The notes under the pieces are model-generated. The model made no database searches and was not told where the DNA came from. It saw nothing but the letters and a program-made list of their open reading frames with translations. From the NCBI GenBank assembly GCA_948474755.1, contig CAOLHI010000251.1:1-64000 (forward strand): a stretch of DNA of 64,000 nucleotides. Direction: 5' to 3'. Of the stretch, positions 44,011 through 56,823 are shown piece after piece. Each line of letters begins with the position of its first letter. The stretch's first letter is position 1. The stretch is from Ctenosaura bakeri. Taxonomy: Eukaryota > Chordata > Lepidosauria > Squamata > Iguanidae. The translations under genes and the position numbers were made by a program.

Positions 44011-46273
44011 TACAAAGTAGTTATTAGGAGTATGGAGTTGATGGATGCAAACATGCGTTGAACATTTGGAAGTGCTATATAACTTGTTTACTTTTTAAAA
44101 GTCATTTTAGTTACAGTGTATGATATGCATTCCGGAGGGAACCTCTTCTGTTCCAAATGCTGACAGTGATGAAAAATACCTTCCCTCTTAAAATACCTTC
44201 CCTCTTAAATGCTAAATTAGAGTTCCCTTAAGAGGAACTATGCTTTTCTTCACAACAGTACTGACAATGTAATGTTTTAATTATATGCAAATATATTTCA
44301 ATGTATTCGTTTAAAAGCCAGATGATTAATCAATTGAAACCTCTAATCTCATTCAGCCCTAGGATATAGCAAACAAAATGGCAATCTAGCCTTTTCTAAT
44401 AGCAATTTTACAGCTTCCAAGCCTATGACCCAATAGCATCTTCCATTGTTTCAGCTCTTTAGATAAGCAGTGAGTGGGTGCTTTCCCCATGTAATTCCTA
44501 CTCCCAGCAGTTACAGGTTTGGCCATCCTTGCCGTACTGCTATATCATGGAAGCAGGTTGTGTGGTTGGCAGCTGAGGCAAATAGAGATGAGCCATGCTT
44601 TCCGAGTTGCCATCCAAATTAATTAGGAGTGGGCAGATGATGCCCCTGTGAGATCTGAGAAGGAAAGGACAACAGCAAAGACTGAATCTGCAGTCTTTTG
44701 AATGCAAATAAAAAGAGGAAGGCAGAGAAAGATGAACTAAGTTCCTTTAAAGACTGGAACTAGATAGTTTTGACTTCATGGTTTGGAAACACCTTTCATA
44801 ACATGATTCCCCTACCGTTAATAGGAGTGCAGCAGAATCTATGGGCAGAATCTGGTTGGTTAGTTAATTAGAGTAATTGTCAATTGGTCATCTGAAATAA
44901 ACCAATTGAATGAATTGTTGAAGGGTAAGTCAACACATAGCTGAATCCTGTTGATTCAATGAGTTTACTTTAGCTGGGGTGAACAACAAGATTTAGGCCT
45001 CTGTGTATATGTTTACAGCGAACTACACTACACTGAACGACACTACACAATTTTACCAGTCTTTAGAAATCTTTGACTCTACCCAGTGGAACCCTGGGAT
45101 TTGTAGTTTGGTGAGCAGCGCATGAACAGAAAGATGTTCCATTCAAGAATTCACCCAGAAAATAAGACTCCTGGTCCAACACAAAAAGCAAAATGGGATC
45201 TACAGAATGTGCAGCTCAAGAGTGCATTTATCTGATAACAAAAGGCTAATTCGTCTAAGAAAGAAATTCCATAAATGAGAACCCTGCTTTGTATAAAACC
45301 TAAGGACATTGTTGAAGGCTGGGTGGAAGGTCAATAATGTTATACAAAAAAGTTTATACATGAGGGCTAGAATCCAAAGCAGACTTAAACAGACTTAAGC
45401 CTATTGACTTCCATTAGCATTCATGTGCTTAGGCCCATATTGGATTGTGGCTAAAACACTTCAACCACCTCCCCGCCTCCAACTGGACCATTCAGGATTG
45501 AAAGATCAGGGTAAAAATACACATTTCAGAGTTGGTTGCCGGTGAATACAAGTACCAATGTGTGACTTCTTAAAGCTTCTACTAAGTCAGCAAGAAACAC
45601 ATTTTTCCCACCATTTATTAAACTGTGGATTAAGAAGATCCAATATTTATTTTTAATTTCACACACAGTACAGAAAACGTAAGTAGCATAAGACATCCAT
45701 TAAACTGCTGCCCTAATGCCATCACGTTACTAATATCCTGTCCAAATTATGCCTTATTAGTACTTCCAACAGTGCTCTAATAACCTTGCTTTTACGTCCA
45801 TAGGTCAGAAAGTTGTAAATGACAGGAAAGATTTACTTGGGTTTTTTCTCTTCCCTAGGCAATACACCTGACCCTTAACCAAGTTTTAAAGAAAGTATTT
45901 AATTGAAAAACATTGGCATTTGACAGGATTTAAAGCAGGGGTGGGCAACTGCAGCAAGTCTGGGAAACACTTTTATGCCCCAAGACCCTCCAAGGTTTGC
46001 ATGGATTACTGAACAATGAAAAAAAAATTGCTGAAATTCATTTCTGGTTCTCATAAATTGAGGAGAGTGGGCTGTTGTTGAACAGTACAGAGAGAAGCCT
46101 TTCAGTCCACAGTATTTAAAAGGTAAATGGTGGAACCTGCAGGCTTCCCAAAGGATTAATCCACCTGTTGTTGTTTTTTAACCAAAAGAAGATCAGTCTA
46201 GAGATTCTGAGGTGCCAAGGGGCACAAAAACATCCTCATAGGGCCATGTAGACCTCCAGAGCTTCACCTTGTT
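44011..46273. other. Unique AT-rich DNA
   Basis: No gene is recognised. A small direct duplication (AAAATACCTTCCCTCTT twice) lies at 44174-44209. A fragment of a 'TTGACTTCCATTAG...GGATTGTGGCT' repeat is at about 45376-45452. Some compact stretches (44270-44470, 44570-44650) look like candidate conserved elements, but only by appearance. Confidence 0.45.
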
Positions 46274-46470
46274 TTGTTGTTGTGTGTGCCTTCAAGTTGT
46301 TTCCAACTTATGGCAGCCCCAAGGTGAACCTATCATGGGGTTTTCCAGGGCTGAGAGCGTGCGACATGCTCAAGGTCACCCAGTGGGTTTCCATGGCCAA
46401 GTGGGGAATTGAACCTTTGTCTCCAGGTTGTGGTTCAACGCTCAAACCACTACACCATGCTGACTCCTGG
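46274..46470 (-). mobile_element. Sauria-type SINE
   Basis: TTGTTGTGTGTGCCTTCAAG, then GGTGAACCTATCATGGGGTT, GGTCACCCAGTGGGTTTCCA and CTCAAACCACTACACCATGC. It is one of the better preserved copies, with the tRNA head at the right. Confidence 0.88.
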
Positions 46471-46825
46471 CCTTACCTTGGCCACTCTTAAATGGACGTG
46501 TGCTAGTGGGGATTGATGGCTTCCATTTCAGTGGGGTGAAAAATGCACTCTGAGCCTCTGTCTGAATTTTGAGTGAGCGCTCCAACGTGCCAGTTCCTAT
46601 CATCCAACAGATGCAGCATCTAGATAGCTCCTTTAAAGTTCAGACTAAAACTTGGAGCAGACTCAGCACCCCACAGACTTATGTTCTATCTTACCACAGA
46701 GTTATGATCCATGCACCCATGCTTCTTGAGTGAACTAACTAGGCATAAACAGCAATGTTATACCTGCCCTCCACTAATTCCAGGGATGAAGGCATTCTTA
46801 TTCCATAAAAGTGCCCCAAAGGATA

Positions 46826-47302
46826 TGAAATGAAATGTTCAAGAAGGATATTGACAAGCTGAAACATGTCCAGAGAAGGGCAACCAAAATGGCAAGGGTC
46901 TGGAAACACTGCCTTATGAGAAGTTGCTGTATGTTTAACCTGATGAAAAGAAGGTTAAGAGGTGACATGATAACTATGTTTAAATATTTTAGGGGATGTC
47001 ATGTTGAAGATGGAGTAAGCTTGGTTTCTGCTGCTCCAAAAACTAGGACACGGAGCAATGGATTCAAACTACAGGCGAAAAGATTTCACCTAAACATCAG
47101 GAAAAGCTTCCTGTTGGTAAGAGCCATATGACAGTGAAATATACTGCCTTGGAATGTGGTGGAATCACCTTCTTTGGAGGTTTTTAAACAGAGGCTGGAT
47201 GGCCATTTGCTAGGGGTGCTTTGAGTGTGTGTTCCTGCATGGCAGGGGGTTGGATTTGAAGGCCAGTGTAATCTCTTCCAGCTGTATGATTCTATGATTG
47301 AT
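46826..47302 (+). mobile_element. CR1 LINE 3' end with ORF2 C-terminus
   Basis: The plus strand encodes DIDKLKHVQRRATKMA near 46838, then a shifted RRLRGDMITMFKY (46950-46990) and RFHLNIRKSF (47080-47110). The CR1 3' UTR follows with GGATGGCCATTTGCTAGGGG and the terminus GTATGATTCTATGATTGATAC. Frames are broken, so it is inactive. It is longer than the other CR1 ends here. Confidence 0.9.
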
Positions 47303-49280
47303 ACCACTACTGTCTAGTGCAACTCCCAGACAGGGCTCTTTCCCAGCCCTTGTATCCAGGACCTTGTATGTAATCTACAATGAACCAGGATCTAGATGGA
47401 GATGAGAAACTTGTTCTCTTCTAGTTTGAGGGTCTTTGTGTTGCCCACTACAGTATGGCTTCAGGTACCATGAACTGACACCAGCTCCTTGGTGAATTGA
47501 GATACAATACAATCAAGAGACAATGGAGACGTGGTATCCTTGCAGAAGCATAGTTGGCAAAACCAAGGGAGACAGGCCATGTGGGAAGGACATAAAGGGC
47601 ACAGCAAAGAGGAACAACAAAATGAAACAAAAAAGCAGTATATACACATTAAACTGGAAATAATAGCTAGTTCCAGCTAGAATAGATTCACTAAAGGAAC
47701 AGAAGGATTGATTTACTATTCAATAATTAATTATTAACTGGGTCCGCTCCACTTGGGAAAGGCAATTGAATTTAAGCCTAGCCATGTAGTGCTTTTCCAT
47801 ATTCAGAGACTATTTACAAATTCATAGTTCCTTTATAGAGTTTTATATGTCCTATGGCAGAAGCTCTCTTCACGTGCTTGGTGTACATGAGTATCAAGCT
47901 CTTCAAAAGCACATGTGTCAGCTATATTCCACAGCCAACACATGATTGCTCCCTGGTAAATTTGGGTTCCTGTCCCTTAGTATACAGAAGGTGGCTCTCA
48001 TTAGATTGAGTCGAGCATGTCTAACCAGATGGAACAGGCCCTGCATATTATTACAAAGTCATGTTTAGTTACACGTATTTCCAAAGTCCCTTCATATGCA
48101 CCAAGAAGGTTCATGAAGAGGGTTATAGACATTGGTATATTTTGTTGCCAGGCAGAAAAACAGGGCAGGGGAGAACAAGGCAGGGGAGAACAGGGCAGAA
48201 TGGCCAGCAGGGCACTAACCTGATTATTAAACACATCAACATATACTGGACCAGGTCTCAGATGTTTGTTTGAAAATAACTCTTCATTCTGCTATTTGTG
48301 TGAAACATCCTTTTAGATGAGGAAAATGTTAGGGAAAGAAAAAATGGGGCATTATCCTATTCATATCTAAATTCAATAAGCAGAATGTTCATGCTTCCAA
48401 TCACACCTCAGACTTGCAGTTTAAATGCAAAACCCTGCAAGGCTGGACTAGTTTGATCCAGTTTCTGCTAAGCCACGTCGTCTGCAGCTGAACAGCCTTG
48501 CTCTCACAAATGGAGTAGCCTGCTTGCTCCTACAATGAGGTTAGGAATGACTCCAAGAGCTTTCGTGCTGTAAGGAGTCATGTGATCTTCCTTCACTTCC
48601 CCCATTTATCATGTAGGAATCAAGGAAACAATGAATTCAATTCAGGTCAGCCCCCCTCCTCCAACCCCTGGAGAATCTCTCCCTCCCTTTTCTTTTTTCA
48701 AAGTAAGTGAATGGGACAAGCACTAATATCCATCTCCCCCTCAGTCTACCCACAAATATAGATATTAAGTATTGCTGAAAAAACTTGGCCAGGAATTGGA
48801 AGGGAAAGCTCCCCCAGCTGGGAGCAGGGGGGCCATTTCCTCTTAACTCCTTCTTACAATACATCAATTGCATCTCCTTGTTGCAGCTTTTTATGTGCCT
48901 TCTCTTTTGCTTCTGACAGGCCAATGCAGGACTTCTTTGTTATTCATGAAAGAAAATGTACTGACTGTATGGGGAGGCAGGCAGGCAATATTGAAATAGC
49001 CTGTAAAGTATGTTCAGCCTTTTATCAAGATAAAATTTATCATATGATCACCTTTTTATTTCTTGATTTTTATTGGTAAAATGAACTCGTCTACTTTGGA
49101 CAGGGTCGAGGATCTAAGCCATTCCTGCCCTGTAATTTGAGGAAGGGGCAATTTTTATCAGAATCATGGCAGAGAAGGAAAGGAACATACTAAGTTTCCA
49201 ATAAAAATTGGGAGGGGGAGCTCTGATATTAATTAAATTAATTAAAATAAAAACTTTGCATCGTGTCTAACGACATATTT
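47303..49280. other. Mostly unique DNA
   Basis: No gene is recognised. A small tandem duplication (GGCAGGGGAGAACA) is at about 48163-48192. Confidence 0.45.
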
Positions 49281-49525
49281 AATGTCACTTCTAGTTGGTC
49301 ATCATTAACTGTCCTATTTTTTTTCTAGCTGTAATAAATCAGAAACAAGTAATAATTTAAGATCATCAACATTTTCAAATTTCTTCATAGATTTGGATTT
49401 TTAAAGATCTATCAAGAAATTTGAAAATGTTGAAAATGTTGATGATCTTAAGTTATTACTTGTTTCTGATTTATTACAGCTACAAAAAAAACAAGACGGT
49501 ATTATGACCAACTAGAAGTGACATT
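49281..49525. repeat. 245-bp foldback (long inverted repeat)
   Basis: The left arm AATGTCACTTCTAGTTGGTC ... CTGTAATAAATCAGAAACAAG ... CATTTTCAAATTTCTT pairs with the reverse complement on the right, ending GACCAACTAGAAGTGACATT. Arms are about 105-115 bp with few mismatches. The loop contains GATTTGGATTTTTAAA (49390-49405), which recurs exactly just outside the right arm (49527-49542). Confidence 0.9.
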
Positions 49526-51350
49526 GGATTTGGATTTTTAAAAATCCAAATGTGGAAGAAAAGGAAATGGACAAATCCTAGTAGAATATGGCATATTGCT
49601 TCTAGATGACCTCCATCACCCTGCTCCTTCTCCCACTGCATTTGGGCCAATTTCCAATACAGCTTAAGCCAGATGTTCCCAACCCAGTACTCTCCAAATA
49701 TGTTGCCTTATATCTAACATTGAGAACAGTACAGGAGATTGTACCCAGTCAGACAAATCCAAACCCTCCTTGCTATCTCTTCCATCTTTTCCCTCCCACA
49801 GGTACTTTGTCTTTCGGGAAAGTAGCTGTCACAGGCAGCTATCACAGAGAACAGGGAGTGGACCACTTTGCCCTCCCCCAATGTTTCTGGCCTGCAACTC
49901 CCCTCAGCCCTCACCTTGTGTTCCAGGAACATCTGGAAGGCCTCTTATTCCCAATTCCTACTACATAATAAATATCAGCACATCGTCACTGGCATACAAC
50001 TGACCTTCTTAAACAAAAGATTGCCAACTCGTCCGTGACATGCACCCAAGTAAATCTTTGAATGTGCCATTGGCTGTGATAACAGAAGGGTCCTTGATGG
50101 CAACCAGGAAGCAGCAGCATAGTCAACCAAGATTGCAACATTGGCTTAATGGTTTTTGCATACTGCCTCTGGATCTTATGGTTGTGTGAGCTGCTTTACA
50201 GAATTTTGGAGAGGTGGGCTAGAAATCCACAAGTTGAAGCAAATACCAATCTTGTTGTTTATATCCTGCTTTGTTCCCAGCTTGGGAGTCAAGGCAGCTT
50301 ACAAATGTTATAACGAACCCAGCTAAAATATCGAAGCAGAGCAAATTGCTCCATGAGTGTACAAACATGTTAATTTTTCCCTTATTTCCAGGTGCTGGCA
50401 TCTCAGCAGGAAAGCAGCAAAGTCCCCACAGAAGAACACTGCGAGAGGAAATGCTGTGCTCACAGCAGTGCTGGATCCTGTAGCAAAGCACAGAGGAGCA
50501 AAATGAATGTCAAATTCCTTTTCTCTTGCAACACATAGTGGAGTGCAAGTGCCAGCAGCTGCAAATCAAAAATAACCACTACTGTTCCCTCAACCTGACT
50601 GATTTATCTTGCGGTTTTTCTCTGTCCTTTAATCTTCAGTAAATAATCTCTCACTTCCTTGTGGTCTTTGTAATTCCATGTTTTCAGAGGGAACTTCCTG
50701 TAAACAGCACTGGTGGATCAGAAGCACAGTGTACCCTAACTTAAATGAGACTTTTCCAAGGGCATGAGACATATTTCACAGGGGTAACTTCAGGCTGAAT
50801 GTGACAAAAGAATTAAAATGAAAATAGGAGCCAAACATGCCATTTTCCCTCTCATTTCTGCCTAGGAAGCCCGGAGTAAGTATAGAAACCTTCTCAAATC
50901 TATTGCATCACTGCATCCGTTAGTTACAGGCAATATATCCTCTAGTTGGAGATAATGGGAGTCCGTCCAGTACATGTGGAGGAGATCCATTTTGGAAAGG
51001 CTGAACTAGAGACCAGGAATGAGTATTGATCTATTTGCTTGCTGGCTAGTTTGTTTGTATATTTTAGGCATTTATGTATCATTTCTCGGCCCACCAGGGC
51101 ACTCCAGGCCCCCAAGGTGATACACAGTGAATAAAAACATTTAGAGACAAAAACTTTTAAAAACAAATGAAACATACTTCTTCAAAATAATTCAGCCACA
51201 CGATTGAACAAGCCAGAACCATTTCAAGGACCAAGGGCCATCCAGAACAAGTTTTAACTTACTAAAGACACTTGATATTTTTCTCTCCTTGGCCCTTGTA
51301 AATCACCTTCACCACTTTGACCCTGTTTGGCTTCTGAGGAGCATTTTTAT
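49526..51350. other. Mostly unique DNA
   Basis: No gene is recognised. Worn LINE-3'-like scraps occur near 50235-50330 and 51040-51140. Confidence 0.45.
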
Positions 51351-51369
51351 TTAAAAAACAGGCATGAAC

Positions 51370-52190
51370 TTAAATTACATACAATTAGAGCAATGGACAA
51401 AGAGTATGAAAAGATATGTTAAAGATTTTAAAGAATATACTAAATTTGAACAAATTATTATTCAAAGAGAAAATATGCAAGAAAATGAAATATTAAAGGA
51501 TATTACAAGTGAAATATATAAAATATTGGCAAAAGAACAAGAAGAGGGTTATCTTAGAAAAATGTGGAAGGAAGAGACATCGCAAAATATAGATATACAA
51601 GAATGGAGAAAAATTTGGAAACAACGTCATTTAAAAAAATTGTCGATAAGAATAAAAGAGAATTATTATAAAATAGTTTGGAAATGGTATCTGACTCCAG
51701 TAAAACTGAATCAGATAGATGAGAAATATTCAAGATTATGCTGGAGAGGATGTCAAGAAATCGGTACATATATGCATATGTGGTGGAACTGTAATAAGGG
51801 AATTTTGGCAAAAGGTTTTTAAAGAGATAAAAGAGATAATAGGAGTTGAGATACCAATATGTCCAAATATAGGGTTGTTGTCTATATATAATAAGGTTGA
51901 GTGTACCCAGGTAACGAAGGAATTAATAACAAATTTGTTAACTGCAGCGAGGTTAATAATAGCAAAAAAATGGAAAACAAATGAAAAACTTCAAATAGAG
52001 GAATGGTATAAAGAAGTGTAGAATATTGCAATTAATGACAAATTAACATGTAGAATTAGATTTATGAAAGGTTTTGTAAAGGAATGATTTTGAAGAAATT
52101 TGGAAAATATTTTTGGAAAAAGCTTTGATAAGAGATGGTAAAGCTACCCTTTCACAAGAAGAAGGGCAATTTTGGAAAGTGGATTAAGTG
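51370..52190 (+). pseudogene. L1 ORF2 C-terminal fragment
   Basis: The first frame (to 51822) contains WKQRHLKKLSIRIKENYYKI, then WYLTPVKLNQI, CWRGCQEIGTYMHMWWNC. This is the L1 ORF2 C-terminal segment with its Cys-rich motif (CxxxC...H...C) implicated in RNA binding. Near 51780 the frame shifts (continuing REFWQKVFKEIKEIIG in the frame of 51719-52021), and further stops and shifts follow. RT and endonuclease are missing through 5' truncation. The codon bias is extremely A-rich, as usual for L1. Confidence 0.85.
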
Positions 52191-52559
52191 GGGGGTGGGT
52201 TTATTCACTTTTTTCTGTTAATTATATGGTGTATTGTTTAAATTGGATATGTGTTGTTTAATTTGGGGAGTGGGTTTACCTTTAGAGATAGTTTGATATA
52301 TTAAATGATAAAATTATATTTAGTAATAGCAATAGATTAAATCTAAGGGAAAAATATAGAATTAAGAATGAAACTATTATAATAATAATGAGTATAATGA
52401 GAATGAGATCTAGAGATAGGTAACAAAAATATACAAGTAGTATGATATAGAATAAGCTGAATAAGTTTATGATTGTAATGGTATTAGAGAGAAATAATAA
52501 TGCAAGCTTATTTTCATTGAAATTTCTTTGTTTCACTATTATGTGTATCACATGGTGTT

Positions 52560-53351
52560 TTATTTTTTTTGTTTTTGCTCTTTTTTCTGTATAAAAATTA
52601 TAAAAAAATATAAAAAATTAAAAAATTTATAAAAATTATAAAAAATTATAAAAATTATTTTAAAAATTCTGTATAAAAATTATAAAAAGTATAAAAAAGT
52701 ATAAAAATTATAAAAATTATAAAAATATAATAATTATAAAAAAATTCTGTATAAAAATTATATAAAAATTATAAAAAATTATAAAATTTATACATTATAA
52801 AAAATTACAAAAATTATTTAAAAATTCTGTATAAAAATTATAAAAAATTTAAAAAATTATAAAAATTATTAAAAATTATAAAAATTATTAAAAAGTATAA
52901 TTATTAAAAATTCTGTATAAAAATTATAAAAAAATTATTAAAAAATTATAAAATTTATACATTATAAAAAATTACAAAAATTATTTAAAAATTCTGTATA
53001 AAAATTATAAAAATTATTAAAAATTATAAAAATTATAAAATAAAATTTATAAAAATTATAAAAAATTATAAAAATTATAAAAAATTGTGTATAAAATTAT
53101 AAAAAAATTATAAAAATGATAAAATTTATAAAAATTATAAAAATTATAAAAATTATTAAAAATTATAAAAAATATTCTGTATAGAAATTATAAAAAATTA
53201 TGAAAAATTATAAAAAGTATAAAAATTATAAAATTTATAAAAATTATAAAAATTATTAAAAAATTCTGTATAAAATTATAAAAAAATTATAAAAATTATA
53301 AAAAATTATAAAATTTATAAAAATTATAAGAAATAAAAATTATAAAAAAAA
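52560..53351. repeat. AT-rich minisatellite-like array
   Basis: Irregular repeats built from TATAAAAATTATAAAAAATT with a periodic marker, TTCTGTATAAAAATTAT, recurring at roughly 70-130-bp spacing (for example 52671, 52745, 52825, 52910, 52992, 53263). Nearly devoid of G and C apart from the marker. It lies inside the L1 target duplication. Confidence 0.92.
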
Positions 53352-53370
53352 TTAAAAAATAGGCATGAAC

Positions 53371-53760
53371 ATGGTTGGCATTCTATTGCTTAGTCTCAGC
53401 TAGGTAAACTCGTTGAATCAGCTGTGGATTAAATCAGCTGTGGATTACTGAGTTCACACATAAGTAAATCCACATGCGTCAATGGGTCTACTCTAGTCAG
53501 GACTAACAATAGGTTTTGGGCTCATGTGTATTCAACTAAAGGTGATGAATTCATTAAAGAAAAGCAGCAAATCAATAGAATAATTTTGAATTAAGTAAAT
53601 TAGATAATACATAAGTTTAATTGTTTTTATGTTCCCCTTTTCTGTTCTATATTTTTTGTTGGTTTTTTGTTTTTAATTGCTTTTGTGGTCATCTACGTTG
53701 AAGGCACAGATCTTCAGTGTTCACTAAAAATGAGGGAGGGATCTAGCAAATAAATCAATA
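53371..53760. other. Spacer between two L1 insertions
   Basis: It contains a short duplication (ATCAGCTGTGGATTA twice near 53417-53447) and a fragment of the 'AAATCCACATGCGTCAATGGG' repeat family. There is no gene. Confidence 0.5.
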
Positions 53761-54340
53761 TGACAAATTAACATGTAGAATTAGATTTATGAAAGGTTTT
53801 GTAAAAGGGAATGATTTTGACGAAATTTGGAAAATATTTTTGGAAAAAGCTTTGATAAGAGATGGTAAAGCTGGGGAGTGGGTAATCATTTTTTTTGTGT
53901 GTGTTAATTATGTGGAGTATTGTTTAAATTGGGTATGTGTTGTTTAATTTTGTAAAACAAAACAAAAAAAAGTAAGTTAAAATATAATCGGCTTTGAGGA
54001 GTGGTTACCTTTAGAGATAGTTTGATATGTTAAGTAATAAGATTATATTTAGTAATAGCAATAGATTAAATTTAAGGGGAAAATATAGAATTAAGAATGA
54101 AACTATTATAATAAAAATGAGTATAATGAGAATAAGAATTAAAGATAGGTAACAAAAATATACAAGTAGTATCATATAGAATAAGTTGAATAAGTTTATG
54201 ATTCTAATGGTAATAGAGAGAAATAATAATGTAAGTTTGCGTTGGTTGAAATTTTCTTGTTCCACTATCATGTATATCACATGGTGTTTTAATTTTTTGT
54301 TTTTGTTTTTTGTTCTTAAAAATTTTTTTAAAAAAAATTT
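53761..54340 (+). mobile_element. Second 5'-truncated L1 of the same family
   Basis: TGACAAATTAACATGTAGAA onward is highly similar to 52035-52560 (differences include the small insertion TGTGTGTG near 53898 and AAACAAAACAAAAAAA near 53957). The flanks AATAAATCAATA (53749-53760) and AAAAAATCAATA (54341-54352) suggest a separate target duplication. It therefore probably inserted independently instead of arising by local duplication. Confidence 0.8.
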
Positions 54341-54418
54341 AAAAAATCAATAATTAATTACTAACTGGCTCTGAGGTCTTTCTTAGCGTGATGGGTGCTT
54401 TTGGGGATACCTAGTATC

Positions 54419-54622
54419 TAGGGAGCCAGCATGGTACAGCGATTTCAGCATTAGACTATAATTTTGGAGATCAGCATTCAATTCCCTGCTTGGCCATGGA
54501 AACCCACTGGGTGACCTTGGGTGTGTCATGCACTCTCAGCTCCAGAAAACCATGTGATAGGTTCGCCTTAGGATCAACATAAATTGGAAAGAAATTGAAG
54601 GCACCCAACAACTACTACTGCA
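54419..54622 (+). mobile_element. Sauria-type SINE
   Basis: GGGAGCCAGCATGGTACAGC (tRNA head), CAATTCCCTGCTTGGCCATG, GATAGGTTCGCCTTAGGATC, and the tail TTGAAGGCACCCAACAACTA. Full length and moderately diverged. Confidence 0.88.
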
Positions 54623-54883
54623 GCAAGTATCTGAAATATAAGAGTCACATTTCCTGCTCCCTCTTGTGCCTTTTCAAACTCTGCTGTTTTAGTGAAGTAC
54701 CTAGATCTGATCATTTGCCCATCGATTTAGATAAGGCTTGGGCTGTGGTTTTCTATTTTTAATAGGGATGGGACAAATCCAGAATTTTCTGAATTCCTGG
54801 AAGGTTCTGGGAATCCACGAATCTCAAATCTTTCGAATCCTTTTTTTAAAAAGAGTTTAAAAAGCAAGAGAAAGAAGGATAAT

Positions 54884-55275
54884 CTTGGGCAAGACACACT
54901 CTCTCAGCCTTAGCAAAAGCCTAGGCAAAGGCAAACCTCCCTCTGAAGAAATCTGGCCAGGTCAATTGGCATCGTTTTGCCTCCAGATCTTCCCAGATTG
55001 AAAATCACATGAAGGCCCTTTCTACACAGCCAGAAAAATGTGGATTAATCCCACATTTTCCTGCCTGAGTAAATGGGGCCACATACTACAGTACAGAGAT
55101 AATCTAGGTCAAAACCGGATTTTCTTTGCATAGCTCCTTATGGCGTCCTGGGGTTTCTAGTTTGATGATGCACCAGTACACTTTGGCAAAGAAGGCGGCG
55201 ACACCTTGTAAAACTACAAACCCCAGAATTGTGTCTGAAAGAGCTTTGCAAGGGAGCTATGCAAAGAAATCTTTC
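54884..55275. repeat. Partial SINE joined to a MITE-like foldback half
   Basis: 54890-55013 is an internal Sauria-SINE piece (CTTGGGCAAGACACACTCTC ... AATCACATGAAGG). It is followed by GGCCCTTTCTACACAGCCAG and then GTCCTGGGGTTTCTAGTTTG / AAACTACAAACCCCAGAATT, resembling MITE family A. No matching right terminus was found. Confidence 0.5.
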
Positions 55276-56823
55276 ATCTGTCCTTGAAATCTCAAGAAGA
55301 CTGTACCTTCCAGCCAATCTGGCCTTTGGCAGGCCCTGGAGGCACCAATTTTTAAAAACAATTTTTCCTTTCTGCGACATATGGTTTGTCATGTGGCTCA
55401 TTAGAAACCATGACAGACATTTCACTTCTCATCCTATTCTAGCTATAGGTTTACAACCAGGGACTGGTCTTGTGGAAGGAGGTACACTGACCTACATGTG
55501 GCAATCACTGGCTGAGACTGTGTGACCTTGCCCTCTGCCCCTCTACTTCTGATAGGCGTCAGGCCCACTGACCCCAGCATTGATACATGCCATTGATTTT
55601 CAGCACAAAAAATAGTGCTGAACTTAAATATTAAGTGTTCAATTTAAATATCTAAGAGTACAACCCCAGATGTAATTTCTGAAATTGTTAGCAAAGGCTA
55701 TTATTACTCCAAGGGAAAAACTCACCTACTTGCCATCTCCCCTTGTGTGTCTGGTCTCCCAGAATTTCAGGCATCTTAGTCTCCAACAAACTGTTTGGTT
55801 GGTGGATTAGAAAGATTCAGTTTGCCTATTTTGGCGCAGGGATTCAGATTTACGAATCTCAATTTGAGGATTTGGTTGGCCCATTCCTAATTTTTAAAAT
55901 AAATACTCCTTTTCATTTGTCCTTAAATTTCACAGGTGTGCCCCTTTTGAGGTTCAATTCCTAGCTTATAGAACTCCCCCAGCTTGTGGAAATTAAAATA
56001 AATGGGGGTGAAGAAAGTGTTGAAAAATTTGACATTTCATTGAAAGGGCTGCTTTTGCCAGACCCTGTGGCCCCTAAGGTTGCTGGGTCTTCCATGGGTT
56101 GGCATGATTTCCTTTATTCCCCTGCTCCTTGTTGGCTTGCTTGTCTGATCAAGCCTTCAAGACCACTTTGCTAGGACAGTTTTAAATGAACAAAAACAGT
56201 CTCACTCTCTTTAAAGGATATACTATTGCCTTGAAATTTCTTCCTGGCTAGGTTTGCGACTCTGCTACAATGATCCAAGTGGCAATGATACTTCCCCAGC
56301 CTATTTTGATATTTATAGTCAAAAATGTTTTAATCAAAGGCGTCTGTACAAAAAGGAACGCAGATGTGAGAGAGCGCTTGCGGCTAGGTGCTACCTTGTG
56401 AAGTCTGAAGAGGCATTCGCTTGGGAGCAAAACTTGTTTTGATGTTTGAGAACTGAACATTGGCTCTTACTTTTATGACTGCAGATTTCTGACACTGAGA
56501 ACCCTTGGATAACTGCTAAATGCACAGAGAGCATGAGAATTCAGGAAGGATGCCAGTCAGCCCGTCATCGCTAGAATATGCACACGCACACATACACAAA
56601 TGATAGATGTCCTGAGAAAAGCATGCTTTTTAAATACAAGAATGTGCTTGTGATTTCAGCTTGCATGTGAGCAGCTGTTTTTCTGCACATAAAGCATGAA
56701 ATAACAAAATAAAACAGGATGCCATACGGCACATCTGAGCTATTAATTTTCCTAGAAATTAAAAAGAATTCGTGCAGGAATTTTTTTAATTGAAATGACT
56801 TTGGATGACTTAATATTGTATAA
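55276..56823. other. Mostly unique DNA
   Basis: No gene is recognised. 56480-56800 is AT-rich and repeat-free apart from a short CACACGCACACATACAC run. Confidence 0.45.

Larger units (their letters stand above)
51370..53351 (+). mobile_element. 5'-truncated L1 with expanded AT-rich tail
   Basis: It is flanked by TTAAAAAA[C/T]AGGCATGAAC at 51351-51369 and 53352-53370, a 19-bp duplication with one mismatch. This defines the insertion as 1,982 bp. It comprises the end of ORF2 (to about 52190), a 3' UTR to about 52560, and then about 0.8 kb of AT-rich tandem repeats where a poly(A) tail would be expected. Confidence 0.85.

Noticed and set aside
52560..53351. CRISPR-like array or centromeric satellite
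   Set aside because: Repeats are irregular and AT-only with no unique spacers, and the array is inside an L1 target duplication.
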